NCBI GenBank assembly: GCA_012839475.1
Contig: DUNG01000034.1
Coordinates: 186,001-250,000 of the forward strand
Reading direction: 5' to 3'
Source: Petrimonas sp.
Lineage (GTDB): Bacteria > Bacteroidota > Bacteroidia > Bacteroidales > Dysgonomonadaceae
Length of the DNA stretch: 64,000 nucleotides
In this document: one piece after another, positions 27,644 to 36,864 of the stretch
How the letters are laid out: each line of letters opens with the position of its first letter
How positions within the stretch are numbered: position 1 is the stretch's first letter
Translations under genes and position numbers: made by a program
Notes under the pieces: model-generated
What the model saw: the letters and a program-made list of their open reading frames with translations, nothing else
What the model was told of the DNA's origin: nothing
The model's database searches: none

Positions 27644-28993
27644 CTAAAACTCATACCTCAATCCAACGTTCAGGTCCAGCATGATCTTCTGGTCGGAGTA
27701 AATGGTTTTATACTCATTATCCGCATCGAAGTAGTAGGCACCCCCTATTTTCCCGTATAACCTTAACCGGTTGTATAACGGGTAAGAGAGTCCTACACCC
27801 ACGTTCAACGACAGCTGCGGGTTACGTTGCGAAATCGGTTCTACCTCCCTTTTCAGGGACTGGCCGTTGCCTATTGTCTCCTCCTCACTCAACTTCTTGC
27901 GGTTACCGCACACATCTTTCTCGATCATTCCTCCAACGGATGCGTAAAGGTTTAGCTTGTTGAATGAAAACACGGTATAGTTCACGCTCAACGGCACGCC
28001 AATATAGTGAAGATGCTGCGACTCTCTTTCATCAAGGCTGGAACTCGCGTTCCGCACCTTAGAATATAGGTAGCTATAAACGAGCCCCGACTCGATAGAA
28101 AGACCATCGATTAACTCCTTCGACAGGGTAATACCAAATGAGATGGGTTGATTGTGCTCCATCTGAGAAACGTTATCGGCAACTTTCTGGGTGGCGAACA
28201 GAGGGAGGGAGGCATCCTCAGGTATATCATGGGCAGGAGAAGCACTACGCAACGTCATGGGCGTATTCACGACCTGCTGGTAGGAATGTAAGCCACCGCG
28301 ACCGCCCAACGCGAGAAGCAGGGGTTCTTCCCTTTCTAGCCTGCCCGTCTCTTCAACCAACAACCTATCCCATTCGTCTGCCACGATCATCACCTCCTCT
28401 TCGAAGCGACTACTCGCTTCAAAGGATGGGGCGGTATGCTTAGAGCCAACCGCGTGAATCCGGCTTACCGCCTCTTCTACTTTTTTCCTGATCGCCAACC
28501 GATCGCTGATTACCTCAATTGGACGAGAGGCGAGGACAACCTCTTTTGAAACCACGTCTGAGGTTGTATACAAACCTGCACCTGGTTTCTCGTTCACTTC
28601 CGAAGCTGAAGCCTGGGTCGCTTGCAAAATCGTTTCAGTAACTTCACCCTGACCCGCTTCCGAAGCTACTATAGCATCGGTTTCTGTAGCCGCGGACAAT
28701 CCCTCTTTCGGCTCGCTACGCTTACCTACCGCCATGTCCGTGGTACTTTCCGCAACCAACGACTCGGGTTGCTCCCAAGGCCGCTGTGTAAACAACAGGC
28801 TTCCCACGATAAACAGAAACACCGCCGCCACGGATGCCACCGCGTAGCGCCACCTCCTTCGGGGTATCAAGACCACGGGAGCAGCCTCATTCAACGCCTT
28901 CTCCAGGCGTTTCCACCCGTCGGGGGGTACCTCTCCCTTGAAGTCGCTAAACTTCTCTTGAAACTGTTTCCGTATGTAGTTATCTGAACTCAT
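27644..28993 (-). CDS. Anti-sigma-like membrane protein with C-terminal barrel domain
   Basis: 449 residues in three parts: a cytosolic N-terminus (1-45; NYIRKQFQEKFSDFKGEVPPDGW), one transmembrane helix (about 48-68; YAVASVAAVFLFIVGSLLF), a long Glu/Ser/Ala-rich periplasmic stalk (about 70-270), and a C-terminal region with beta-barrel strands (about 280-449; ISFGITLSKELIDGLSIES, LYASVGGMIE, LSLNVGVGLSYPL, ending LNVGLRYEF). Such proteins follow ECF sigma factors in Bacteroidota. An inner-membrane helix joined to a barrel-like domain could reach across the periplasm. Its start overlaps the sigma stop (ATGA at 28990-28993). Confidence 0.75.
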   Translation of the reverse strand: MSSDNYIRKQFQEKFSDFKGEVPPDGWKRLEKALNEAAPVVLIPRRRWRYAVASVAAVFLFIVGSLLFTQRPWEQPESLVAESTTDMAVGKRSEPKEGLSAATETDAIVASEAGQGEVTETILQATQASASEVNEKPGAGLYTTSDVVSKEVVLASRPIEVISDRLAIRKKVEEAVSRIHAVGSKHTAPSFEASSRFEEEVMIVADEWDRLLVEETGRLEREEPLLLALGGRGGLHSYQQVVNTPMTLRSASPAHDIPEDASLPLFATQKVADNVSQMEHNQPISFGITLSKELIDGLSIESGLVYSYLYSKVRNASSSLDERESQHLHYIGVPLSVNYTVFSFNKLNLYASVGGMIEKDVCGNRKKLSEEETIGNGQSLKREVEPISQRNPQLSLNVGVGLSYPLYNRLRLYGKIGGAYYFDADNEYKTIYSDQKIMLDLNVGLRYEF

Positions 28994-29559
28994 TGTACTT
29001 TTCTTCGCTGGTTTTTACTTAGGATAGTCAAAATCTTCTTCTGCAACAGGGACTTGGCCCTAAAAAACTGCGATCGTGATGCGGCTTCGTTGATTCCCAG
29101 TTCACGGGCAATCTCCTTGTGCGACATCTCCTCGAAGATAAATAGGTTGAACACGGTTCTATACCCGGGTGGTAAACTCCTGATCATCTCAAGCACCTCT
29201 GCCCGCGGAATATCCCCGATATCGAGCAAGTCGTCCTCTTGGAGCTCCACCACGTTGGAAGCGAAGTATCCGTACTCATCCATGAACTTCACCTTCTGCT
29301 TCTCCTTCCGGTAGTGCTCCAGTGCCAAGTTCACGAAAATCCTCCTTAGCCAGCCTTCAAAAGAACCCTTGCCCGTGTACGAGCCAATCTTTGTGAACGC
29401 GCGAATGAACCCATCGTGCAACAGGTCGCGAGCGGTTTCTTCCTCCCTGCAGTAACGCAAACATACCGCCATCATTGTTGGAGCGTATCGCTCGTATAAT
29501 GCTCGTTGAGCATCACGGTCCTGTTTCTTACACGCTATAATCAGTTGAGAATCGTCCAT
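28990..29559 (-). CDS. ECF RNA polymerase sigma factor
   Basis: 189 residues. Region 2 (about 20-90) has the opening YERYAPTMMAVCLRYCR with LLHDGFIRAFTKIGSY and EGWLRRIFVNLALE, binding the -10 box and core polymerase. Region 4 (about 120-175) has LPPGYRTVFNLFIFEEMSHKEIA in outline, a helix-turn-helix for the -35 box. The linker is acidic. The gene is coupled to its putative anti-sigma partner by an ATGA overlap and has a good housekeeping-type promoter at 29696-29726. Targets are unknown; the operon's own genes are the first candidates. Confidence 0.93.
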   Translation of the reverse strand: MDDSQLIIACKKQDRDAQRALYERYAPTMMAVCLRYCREEETARDLLHDGFIRAFTKIGSYTGKGSFEGWLRRIFVNLALEHYRKEKQKVKFMDEYGYFASNVVELQEDDLLDIGDIPRAEVLEMIRSLPPGYRTVFNLFIFEEMSHKEIARELGINEAASRSQFFRAKSLLQKKILTILSKNQRRKVQ

Positions 29560-29695
29560 TCTACTTCGCAGTTCATTATGATAGATGGATAATTAAGAAA
29601 AACGCTGCGCGAATCGGTTCGTTTTACAAGAATTTATCTTTTTTTAAGAATTCACCCCGTTTTTCATCCACTTGTTATTTCATCCTTTTCACATT

Positions 29696-29726
29696 CAAAA
29701 ATACAACCGCACAAAAAATATTGCAA
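29696..29726 (-). promoter_or_regulatory. Promoter of the sigma-factor operon
   Basis: On the minus strand: TTGC (29726-29723), 19 bases, TATTTTTG (29703-29696). The leader to ATG 29559 is about 130 bases. It is a mirror image of the sppA promoter 33 bases away. Confidence 0.6.
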
Positions 29727-29758
29727 GAAAATATATTTAAAGAATGTGTATTTATAAA

Positions 29759-29789
29759 TTGCAGTCTATCTGTTTTTTATTTATTTTTG
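29759..29789 (+). promoter_or_regulatory. Promoter of the sppA-lpxK-pnp-thiL cluster
   Basis: TTGC (29759-29762), 19 bases, TATTTTTG (29782-29789). The leader to ATG 29930 is about 135 bases and contains two inverted repeats: 29793-29801 with 29822-29830, and 29841-29850 with 29880-29889. The rest of the 370-base divergent region has no ORF. Confidence 0.6.
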
Positions 29790-29929
29790 TACTGTCAAGT
29801 TCGGAGCAGATCAATTCAACAAACTTGACATGAAACCAATGTGTTTAAAAACCGTCTTTAAGCCCCATGGAAATGATTGTTTTAAACACCAAAGGTTTTG
29901 TACGCTGAAATGTAAAATAGATTAAACGT

Positions 29930-31705
29930 ATGAAAGATTTTGTAAAAATCATGCTGGCCTCTGCGTTGGGTTTCCTCATCGCGAACATCTTGCTGTCATT
30001 CATTGCCCTTATTTTCTTCGTGGGCGTCATGGGTTCACTCATGGGTTCTATGTCGTCTGACAAATTCATCCTGCAAGAAAATTCGGTGCTGAACTTGCGA
30101 TTAAATGCCCCCATCAACGAGCGGATCGCCGAAGATGACCCCTTCACCGCTCTCCTTACCTCTGATATGCCTTCGCCGATGGGGTTGAATGAGATCGTGA
30201 GTGCCATTCGCAAGGCAAAAAATGAAGATAAGATCAAAGGCATTTACCTCGATTCCCGCAATTTATCGGCCTCAACAGCCACGTTGGCCGAGATCCGCCA
30301 GGAGTTGGAAAGCTTCAAGGAGAGCGGCAAGTTCATCGTTGCTTATGCCGACACCTACACGCAGGAGGGTTATTACCTGGCCTCTGTAGCCGATAAAGTA
30401 GCTTTAAACCCGCAAGGTGTACTGGACCTGCACGGCCTTGCCTCCACCCCCATCTTCATCAAGGATGCCCTGGATAAGCTGGGCATCCAAGTGCAGGTGT
30501 TCAAGGTGGGCACCTACAAGTCGGCCGTGGAGCCGTTTATACAGAACGAGATGAGCGAAGCGAACCGGGAGCAGCTCTCCTCTTTCCTGAACGATTCCTG
30601 GAGTGCCATGCGCACCGATTTTGCCATGTCTCGCTCACTCACGGAAGAGGCCATCGACTCGTTGGCCAACACCCTTCCCCTATTGCAGCCTGCCGAATCT
30701 CTCTTGGCAGCTGGGTTGGTAGACACCCTGCTCTACGAAACCGAGATGAAAGCATACCTGCGTACCCTTCTCGATATCGACGAAGACGACAAGATACCCT
30801 CTGCTACTGTCAGCGACATGAAGTCGGTTAAGACCAAGAGTGTGAAGAAGACGGAAAACTCAATAGCCCTCCTCTATGCCTACGGTAACATCGAGTCGGG
30901 CAGTGGCTCGACCAATATCCAGGACAAGTACATGGTCAATCAGATCGAAAAACTGAAAAACGATGACGATATCAAGGCGGTAGTCTTTCGAATTAACTCG
31001 GGGGGTGGTAGCGCCTACGCATCTGAGCAGATATGGAAGGCAATCTCCGAGTTGAAAGAGGTGAAACCGGTGATCGCTTCGATGGGCGATATGGCTGCCT
31101 CAGGAGGATACTACATCGCCTGCAACGCCGACAAGATCGTGGCACAACCCACCACCCTAACCGGCTCCATCGGGGTATTCGGAATCATCCCGGACCTCGA
31201 GGGAACCTCCAAGAAAATCGGTGTCCGCACCGATATGGTGAAGACCAACGAGTTTGCCGACTTCGGAAACATTACCCGTCCCCTTAATGATCGGGAAGGC
31301 GAGAAGCTGCAAGCCATGGTTGAGCGAGGGTACGACATCTTTCTGATGCGCTGTGCCGATGGACGCGGCATAGAAAAAGACTCCCTGGCCCGTTACGCGG
31401 AAGGGCGTATCTGGACTGGCAACCAAGCCAAGGAGATCGGCCTCGTGGACGAGCTGGGAGGTATCGAGCGGGCCATCGAGATTGCCGCCGAAAAGGCTAA
31501 CCTGGGAAAGAGCTACGTGGTACTCGAGTACCCGAGGCTCCGCTCCCGCATTGATGAACTCATCAATCCCGCTAAAGAGGAACTGGCAGCACGCACGCTG
31601 AAAGAGTACCTGGGTGAGAGCTACGAGCTTTTCATGCTAATTAAGAATCTGAAAAAGCAGGATTACCTGCAGGCACGCATCCCTTACGATTTGAACATCC
31701 ATTAA
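29930..31705 (+). CDS. sppA: Signal peptide peptidase SppA, 67K type
   Basis: 591 residues: one N-terminal membrane anchor (about 8-38) and two S49 repeats in the periplasm. The first repeat supplies the catalytic lysine Lys197 (FKVGTYKSAVEPF), the second the nucleophile Ser391 (DMAASGGYYIA), matching the Lys/Ser dyad split across halves in E. coli SppA. It degrades cleaved signal peptides in the membrane. It is the first gene of a same-strand set with lpxK (16-base gap), pnp and thiL, all apparently read from the promoter at 29759. Confidence 0.95.
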   Translation: MKDFVKIMLASALGFLIANILLSFIALIFFVGVMGSLMGSMSSDKFILQENSVLNLRLNAPINERIAEDDPFTALLTSDMPSPMGLNEIVSAIRKAKNEDKIKGIYLDSRNLSASTATLAEIRQELESFKESGKFIVAYADTYTQEGYYLASVADKVALNPQGVLDLHGLASTPIFIKDALDKLGIQVQVFKVGTYKSAVEPFIQNEMSEANREQLSSFLNDSWSAMRTDFAMSRSLTEEAIDSLANTLPLLQPAESLLAAGLVDTLLYETEMKAYLRTLLDIDEDDKIPSATVSDMKSVKTKSVKKTENSIALLYAYGNIESGSGSTNIQDKYMVNQIEKLKNDDDIKAVVFRINSGGGSAYASEQIWKAISELKEVKPVIASMGDMAASGGYYIACNADKIVAQPTTLTGSIGVFGIIPDLEGTSKKIGVRTDMVKTNEFADFGNITRPLNDREGEKLQAMVERGYDIFLMRCADGRGIEKDSLARYAEGRIWTGNQAKEIGLVDELGGIERAIEIAAEKANLGKSYVVLEYPRLRSRIDELINPAKEELAARTLKEYLGESYELFMLIKNLKKQDYLQARIPYDLNIH

Positions 31706-31721
31706 CCCGTTCCCTCAGCTG

Positions 31722-32843
31722 ATGGTGCAACCTATCGGTGACATACGTCGTTCATTGCTGCCACTATCGTGGTTGTACGGGGGCGTTGTGAACCTACGAA
31801 ACTGGTTGTTCGACCGGGAAATACTCAAGCAGAGGTCGTTCGATGTCCCGGTCATTTGCGTAGGCAATATCACCGTGGGCGGCACTGGGAAAACCCCCCA
31901 TATCGAGTATCTTATCCGCTTGCTCTCAAAGCAATACAGGGTAGCGGTACTGAGCCGGGGGTACAAACGAAAGAGCAGGGGATTCAGGGTAGTTGAAACG
32001 GATTCGCGGGTACAAGATGTTGGGGACGAGCCGCTCCAGATCAAGCGCAAGTTCCCCGACACGATGGTTTTCGTGGATGCAAACCGTGTACGAGCCATCG
32101 AGAGAATCCTCAACGCGGGGTCCGCATCTCGCCCCGATGTAATTTTGCTGGACGACGGCTTTCAACACCGCCGCGTGAAACCCTCCCTATCCATTCTTCT
32201 CGTGGACAGCAACCGCCCGGTATTCGAGGATGAACTGCTTCCGGCGGGGCTTCTACGTGAGCCGCTTAGCGGGAAGAACAGGGCCTCCATCGTGCTGGTA
32301 ACCAAATGTCACCCCGATATGCAACCCATCGACTTTCGTATCTACTCCAACGGGCTGGATCTGTACCCCTTTCAAAAGCTTTACTTCACATCGCTAGAGT
32401 ACGGTGCGATTCGACCCCTATTCCCAGAACTGGGAGGTGAGGAGCTGGAGCTGAACGACCTCCGTAAGAAACACCTCTTCCTGGTGACCGGTATTGCATC
32501 GCCCGCACCGCTGGTGGATAAGCTGGAACACAAGACGTACAACCTCTACACCAAATTTTTCCCCGATCACCACTCGTTCACCAAAGAGAATATCCGCTCC
32601 ATTTGGAGGATGGTGGCATCGGTAGACGATCCCAATAAAATCATCCTTACCACGGAGAAAGATGCCGTCCGTTTTCAGTCGCTTCCCTTCTTGGAGGAAG
32701 AGATGAAACGGATACTCTACTATATCCCGGTACGGATTTCGTTTATCAACGAAAACAAACAGGAATCATTCAACAACCATATCCATAAACATGTTAGAAA
32801 CTATCAAGCAAACCGCCGATTACCTGGCGAACAAAATCAGTGA
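31722..32843 (+). CDS. lpxK: Tetraacyldisaccharide 4'-kinase LpxK
   Basis: 373 residues. An N-terminal membrane-associated helix is followed by the P-loop GNITVGGTGKTPH (about 47-59), then LSRGYKRKSRGF and LLDDGFQHRRVK, all diagnostic of LpxK. It phosphorylates the 4' position of the lipid A disaccharide at the inner membrane. The last 53 bases overlap the purine nucleoside phosphorylase start, and the final 18 or so residues look like the out-of-frame reading of that gene rather than conserved protein. Confidence 0.95.
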   Translation: MVQPIGDIRRSLLPLSWLYGGVVNLRNWLFDREILKQRSFDVPVICVGNITVGGTGKTPHIEYLIRLLSKQYRVAVLSRGYKRKSRGFRVVETDSRVQDVGDEPLQIKRKFPDTMVFVDANRVRAIERILNAGSASRPDVILLDDGFQHRRVKPSLSILLVDSNRPVFEDELLPAGLLREPLSGKNRASIVLVTKCHPDMQPIDFRIYSNGLDLYPFQKLYFTSLEYGAIRPLFPELGGEELELNDLRKKHLFLVTGIASPAPLVDKLEHKTYNLYTKFFPDHHSFTKENIRSIWRMVASVDDPNKIILTTEKDAVRFQSLPFLEEEMKRILYYIPVRISFINENKQESFNNHIHKHVRNYQANRRLPGEQNQ

Positions 32844-33603
32844 CGTACCCAACACGGCCATCATCTTAGGCACCGGCCTGGGTGAATTAGCCCGCGAGAT
32901 TACAGAACGGGAGGAGATCCCGTACTCGGAGATACCCAACTTCCCCGTTTCCACCGTCGAGGGGCACAGCGGGAAACTAATCGTTGGCAAGCTTGGCGGC
33001 AAAAGGGTGCTCGCCATGCAAGGCCGTTTTCACTACTACGAGGGGTATAATATGAAGCAGGTCACCTTCCCCATCCGCGTATTCAAGGCACTAGGTGTCG
33101 AGTACCTATTCGTGTCGAACGCCGCGGGGGGTATGAACTCCTCGTTTGACGTGGGCGACATTATGCTGATTGAAGACCACATCAATCTTTTCCCCGAGCA
33201 CCCGCTTCACGGGAAGAATTACGACCAACTGGGTACCCGTTTCCCCGATATGAGTGAAGCGTACAACAAAGAGCTACGGTTATTGGCCATGGAGATCGCT
33301 AAGGAGAAGGACATCAAGCTGCAACACGGTGTTTACATTGGGTTACAGGGACCTACCTTCGAGACCCCGGCCGAGTACAATTTCCTGAGGATCATCGGTG
33401 GCGATGCCGTGGGCATGTCTACTGTTCCCGAGGTCATCGTGGCCAACCACGCGGGAATGAAGGTGTTGGCTTTCTCTATCATCACCGACCTGGGCGTGAT
33501 CGGCAAGATCGTGGAGATCTCTCACGAGGAGGTGCAGGAAGCGGCCAAGATAGCCCAACCCAAGATCGCTGAGATCATGCGTACCGTCATCGAGCGTATG
33601 TAA
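32791..33603 (+). CDS. Purine nucleoside phosphorylase (trimeric type)
   Basis: 270 residues. Phosphate-binding opening IILGTGLGELA, then GHSGKLIVGKL, MQGRFHYYEGY, NAAGGMN and the purine-site block GMSTVPEVIVANHAGM. This is the mammalian/PunA-like trimeric form that cleaves guanosine and inosine with phosphate. It starts inside the lpxK 3' end by 53 bases, so ribosome coupling is likely, and is followed by thiL after 10 bases. Confidence 0.95.
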   Translation: MLETIKQTADYLANKISDVPNTAIILGTGLGELAREITEREEIPYSEIPNFPVSTVEGHSGKLIVGKLGGKRVLAMQGRFHYYEGYNMKQVTFPIRVFKALGVEYLFVSNAAGGMNSSFDVGDIMLIEDHINLFPEHPLHGKNYDQLGTRFPDMSEAYNKELRLLAMEIAKEKDIKLQHGVYIGLQGPTFETPAEYNFLRIIGGDAVGMSTVPEVIVANHAGMKVLAFSIITDLGVIGKIVEISHEEVQEAAKIAQPKIAEIMRTVIERM

Positions 33604-33613
33604 CGGGCGCCAA

Positions 33614-34645
33614 ATGAAACGTACAGAAATAGCGACACTCGGGGAGTTCGGCCTCATCGACCACCTCACGGGTGACATCCGGCTTGCCCAAGAGAGCTCA
33701 ATCAAAGGGGTAGGCGACGATGCCGCCGTCCTGAACCATGACGAGGAGCGGACGCTGGTCGCCACCGACCTGCTGCTCGAGGGGATCCATTTCGACCTCG
33801 TCTACACCCCGTTGAAACACTTGGGGTACAAGGCAGCGATCGTCAACTTCTCCGACATCTACGCGATGAACGGAACGCCCCGGCAGATCACGATCTCCCT
33901 GGGTATCTCCAAGCGCTTCTCGGTGGAGGATATTGAGAGCTTCTACAGCGGCGTGAAGCTGGCTTGCAGCATCTATGGTGTGGATATCGTGGGTGGTGAC
34001 ACCACCTCATCGCTTACCGGGTTCACCGTGAGCGTAACCTGCATCGGGAGCGCTAAGGAAGGAAATATCGTCTTTCGAAACGGTGCGAAGGATACCGATT
34101 TGATCTACGTGTCGGGCGACTTAGGGGCCTCCTACATGGGACTACAGCTACTGGAGCGCGAGAAGGCGGTGTTCGACGGGAGCAGCGACTTCCAACCCGA
34201 TTTCGCGGGTAAAGAGTACCTGCTGGAGCGCCAACTGAAACCCGAGGCAAGAAGGGATGTCGTGGCATTGCTCAAAGAGCATGGCATCCTCCCCACCTCG
34301 ATGATCGATATTTCAGACGGTCTATCGTCCGACCTGCTCCATATCTGCAAGCAGAGCAATACCGGCTGCCAGCTCTACGAAGAGCGGCTTCCCATCGACT
34401 ACCAGACCGCCGTGGCGGCCGAAATGTTCAATATGAACGTGAGCACGGTGGCGCTCAACGGCGGCGAAGATTACGAACTGCTCTTTACCGTTCCCCTAAC
34501 GTCGCTCGAAGCGATGGAGCGGGTAACCGGCGTGCGCTTGGTGGGTCACATGACCAAGCCGGAGCATGGCTGCCACCTCGTTACGCGGGATGGGCAAGAG
34601 ATGCGCTTACGTGCCCAAGGGTGGGAACCCATTGCCGGGAGATAA
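33614..34645 (+). CDS. thiL: Thiamine-monophosphate kinase ThiL
   Basis: 343 residues. Metal and nucleotide ligands are in place: GVGDDAAVL near residue 35, TDLLLEGIHF, the KAAIVNFSDIYAM helix, VGGDTTSS, and SMIDISDGLSSDL in the second half, with NGGEDYELLFTV near the end. It makes thiamine pyrophosphate from thiamine monophosphate with ATP. Other thiamine genes are absent from the window. It is the last gene of the sppA-lpxK-pnp-thiL set; the AT-rich accessory strip begins just after it. Confidence 0.96.
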   Translation: MKRTEIATLGEFGLIDHLTGDIRLAQESSIKGVGDDAAVLNHDEERTLVATDLLLEGIHFDLVYTPLKHLGYKAAIVNFSDIYAMNGTPRQITISLGISKRFSVEDIESFYSGVKLACSIYGVDIVGGDTTSSLTGFTVSVTCIGSAKEGNIVFRNGAKDTDLIYVSGDLGASYMGLQLLEREKAVFDGSSDFQPDFAGKEYLLERQLKPEARRDVVALLKEHGILPTSMIDISDGLSSDLLHICKQSNTGCQLYEERLPIDYQTAVAAEMFNMNVSTVALNGGEDYELLFTVPLTSLEAMERVTGVRLVGHMTKPEHGCHLVTRDGQEMRLRAQGWEPIAGR

Positions 34646-34848
34646 AAGCGAACCGTTAGACACAACCCTGATCGTGAACTCTTTCTTTACCGAACGCACG
34701 GGAAACGAGATTTTTTCGTACTTTCGTCTTGCATATGCTAGGTGAGTGTTGGCTTTGCTTTAACCAATAGTACAATTCTATAAGGTTTTCTATCAAATAG
34801 GAAATTAGCGCTTTTAATTAAATCGGTTAACAATAATAAATAAAATTA

Positions 34849-36417
34849 ATGCTTATGAACACAAAAGTTGAAATTGATTCACGAAATTTCTCAAGAAGAA
34901 AATTTATCTCTACTTGTGCAGCATGTGCAGCCTATGGAGTTTGTATGGCTAAATCACCAATAGAAGTCAGTTCTTCTCACTCGTATACAAATATAAAAAA
35001 TGAAAAGTTGAGAATAAGAGTGATTTATTCATTACATAACATTGTTCAGGATAGGCCAGATTGGCCAAATATTGGATTCGATTTTAAACCATCCATCGAA
35101 AAATATAATTCTGTTTTTAAAAAGGAGTTTCCATCTTATGAATTTATTTCAACTTTAGCCTCAAATCAAGAAGATGCTGAAAGTATTATAGCTCAAGATA
35201 AAAATGAAAAAATAGATGCATATATCGTTTTTCAAATGAATTGCTGGAATAGAGTAGTTCAGACCATTGCAAAATCGAAAAAGCCTGTCCTCTATGTAGA
35301 TTTTAAATATGCAGGCAGCGGGGGATTCCTGGTATATAATTCAGAATTTTTAAGAAATAAACAGTCTAATGTGGGCTTTGTTTCATCTTCACGAGTTGAA
35401 GATTTAATTGAGGGGGTTAAATGTTTTGAATCATCTGTTCAAAATCCCGACCATTTTGCTTCTGCTACAACTATGGCGAGATTGAAATCAACACCCTCCT
35501 CTGGACAAATATCTTGGAAATCAGACAAATTAGATGTTCTGTCAATGGATGAAACGAAACGAAGATTGAAAGAATCCAAGATTTTAGCGTTTCGTGATCA
35601 AAATGCTCATACTGCTGAACCCATAATGGGAATACCAATTGAATTCCTTACTTTTGCTGAATTAAATAAGGCTTGGGAAGCAGCAAATAGGGATGAAGCT
35701 AAAGTAGTCGCTGAAAAGTGGAAAAATAATTCATCAAAAATTGTTGATGTTTCGTTTGATGAGCTACAAAATTCAGCTGCTTTTTATTTAGGAATGAAAT
35801 CAATATTAAAAAAGCATCAAGCAAATGCTATTACAGTAAATTGTCTCGGAGGATTTTATGGCAATCATATTCATGCTTATCCTTGTTTGGGATTCCACGA
35901 ATTAGCAAATGAAGGATTAATTGGAGCCTGTGAGTGTGATATTCGTTCTACAGTAACAATGGTCGCCTTTAGCACAATGACAGGACGCCCTGGTTACATT
36001 TCTGATCCAGTGATTGACACCTCTAAACGTCAGATAATTTATGCTCATTGCGTTGCACCTAATAAAATGTTTGGTACAGAAGGAGCTGCAAATCCATATA
36101 ATATTATGACCCATTCAGAAGACAGGCAAGGGGCAGCGGTTCAGTCAATGTTGCCTCTAGGTTACTTAACTACAACATTAGAGATCGACAATGATAAAAA
36201 AGAGATAATTTTCCATCAAGCAAAAGCGGTTGATAATGATCCGGATGATAGGGCTTGCAGAACTAAACTTTGTGCAGAACCCATTGGTGACATAGAAAAA
36301 TTATTTACTGAATGGGATAGATGGGGGTGGCATCGTGTTACTTTTTATGGTGACTTGAAAAAACCTGTTTATGACTTGGCTGATTCAATCGGTTGGAGAG
36401 TTATTGAAGAAACCTGA
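34849..36417 (+). CDS. Exported FucI/AraA-like (L-fucose isomerase fold) protein, AT-rich
   Basis: 522 residues; ATG 34855 is an equally good start. The N-terminus carries a twin-arginine-like motif (FSRRKFIS) followed by a short Cys/Ala-rich hydrophobic stretch (TCAACAAYGVC), so Tat export or lipidation is possible. The C-terminal half resembles the L-fucose/L-arabinose isomerase fold: CLGFHELANEGLIGACECD (about 346-364) places Glu and Asp as in FucI metal ligands, and a late histidine block KMFGTEG..HSEDR follows. An isomerase-fold protein outside the cytosol is odd, and catalysis is unproven. Base composition is visibly much more AT-rich than the upstream genes, suggesting transfer. Terminator at 36491. 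Confidence 0.7.
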   Translation: MLMNTKVEIDSRNFSRRKFISTCAACAAYGVCMAKSPIEVSSSHSYTNIKNEKLRIRVIYSLHNIVQDRPDWPNIGFDFKPSIEKYNSVFKKEFPSYEFISTLASNQEDAESIIAQDKNEKIDAYIVFQMNCWNRVVQTIAKSKKPVLYVDFKYAGSGGFLVYNSEFLRNKQSNVGFVSSSRVEDLIEGVKCFESSVQNPDHFASATTMARLKSTPSSGQISWKSDKLDVLSMDETKRRLKESKILAFRDQNAHTAEPIMGIPIEFLTFAELNKAWEAANRDEAKVVAEKWKNNSSKIVDVSFDELQNSAAFYLGMKSILKKHQANAITVNCLGGFYGNHIHAYPCLGFHELANEGLIGACECDIRSTVTMVAFSTMTGRPGYISDPVIDTSKRQIIYAHCVAPNKMFGTEGAANPYNIMTHSEDRQGAAVQSMLPLGYLTTTLEIDNDKKEIIFHQAKAVDNDPDDRACRTKLCAEPIGDIEKLFTEWDRWGWHRVTFYGDLKKPVYDLADSIGWRVIEET

Positions 36418-36490
36418 TGTATAAGGTTCGGTAATTTTATTAAATGAATATTTGTGCTTACAGCTAAAAATTCACTAAAGTTGTTGAATT

Positions 36491-36519
36491 ACAGCTTGTT
36501 ATTTCAACAAGCTGTTTTA
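36491..36519 (+). terminator. Terminator of the FucI-like gene
   Basis: A perfect 10-bp stem (ACAGCTTGTT with AACAAGCTGT), five-base loop ATTTC, then TTTTA. It lies 73 bases after the stop codon. Confidence 0.85.
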
Positions 36520-36730
36520 GATGTAAACTTTTGTATATCGGGATACAACTATTTTTAGGCATGTATGCGGCCACTTATTTCCTGACTTCGTCAACATGTC
36601 ACCCAAAAATTCTCATCAAATAATTTAGCTATTTTTTATGCCTGCGCATAATCATAGTTTTTCTTATGCTCTTCTTGTTCTTTGGCAATCGTATCTCTAG
36701 AACAATTTCCCGAACTTTTCTATAGCAAAT
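36520..36730. other. AT-rich spacer before tRNA-Phe
   Basis: About 210 bases with no convincing ORF, repeat or tRNA-derived direct repeat. I looked for a copy of the tRNA 3' end marking an integration site and did not see one. Confidence 0.4.
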
Positions 36731-36761
36731 TTTGCAAATATCAAAAATGGGTGTATCTTTG
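36731..36761 (+). promoter_or_regulatory. Promoter of tRNA-Phe
   Basis: TTTG (36731-36734), 19 bases, TATCTTTG (36754-36761): a full match to the Bacteroidota consensus, 22 bases before the tRNA. Confidence 0.85.
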
Positions 36762-36782
36762 CGTTCGCATTTGTGAAATGTG

Positions 36783-36855
36783 GGTGCCATAGCTCAGTTG
36801 GTAGAGCAAAGGACTGAAAATCCTTGTGTCCCCGGTTCGATTCCTGGTGGCACCA
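36783..36855 (+). tRNA. tRNA-Phe (GAA)
   Basis: 73 bases with a complete cloverleaf: acceptor GGTGCCA/TGGCACC, D-arm GCTC/GAGC with AGTTGGTA, anticodon stem AAGGA/TCCTT with loop CTGAAAA (anticodon GAA), and T-arm CCCGG/CCTGG with TTCGATT. The discriminator is A and CCA is not encoded. It has its own promoter and terminator. Confidence 0.96.
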
Positions 36856-36864
36856 CAATCCGAG

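Noticed and set aside
32791-32843. The 53-base overlap of lpxK and pnp as a sequencing frameshift.
   Set aside because: Both proteins are complete for their families; the extra lpxK tail is only a non-conserved run-on, so no error needs to be assumed.
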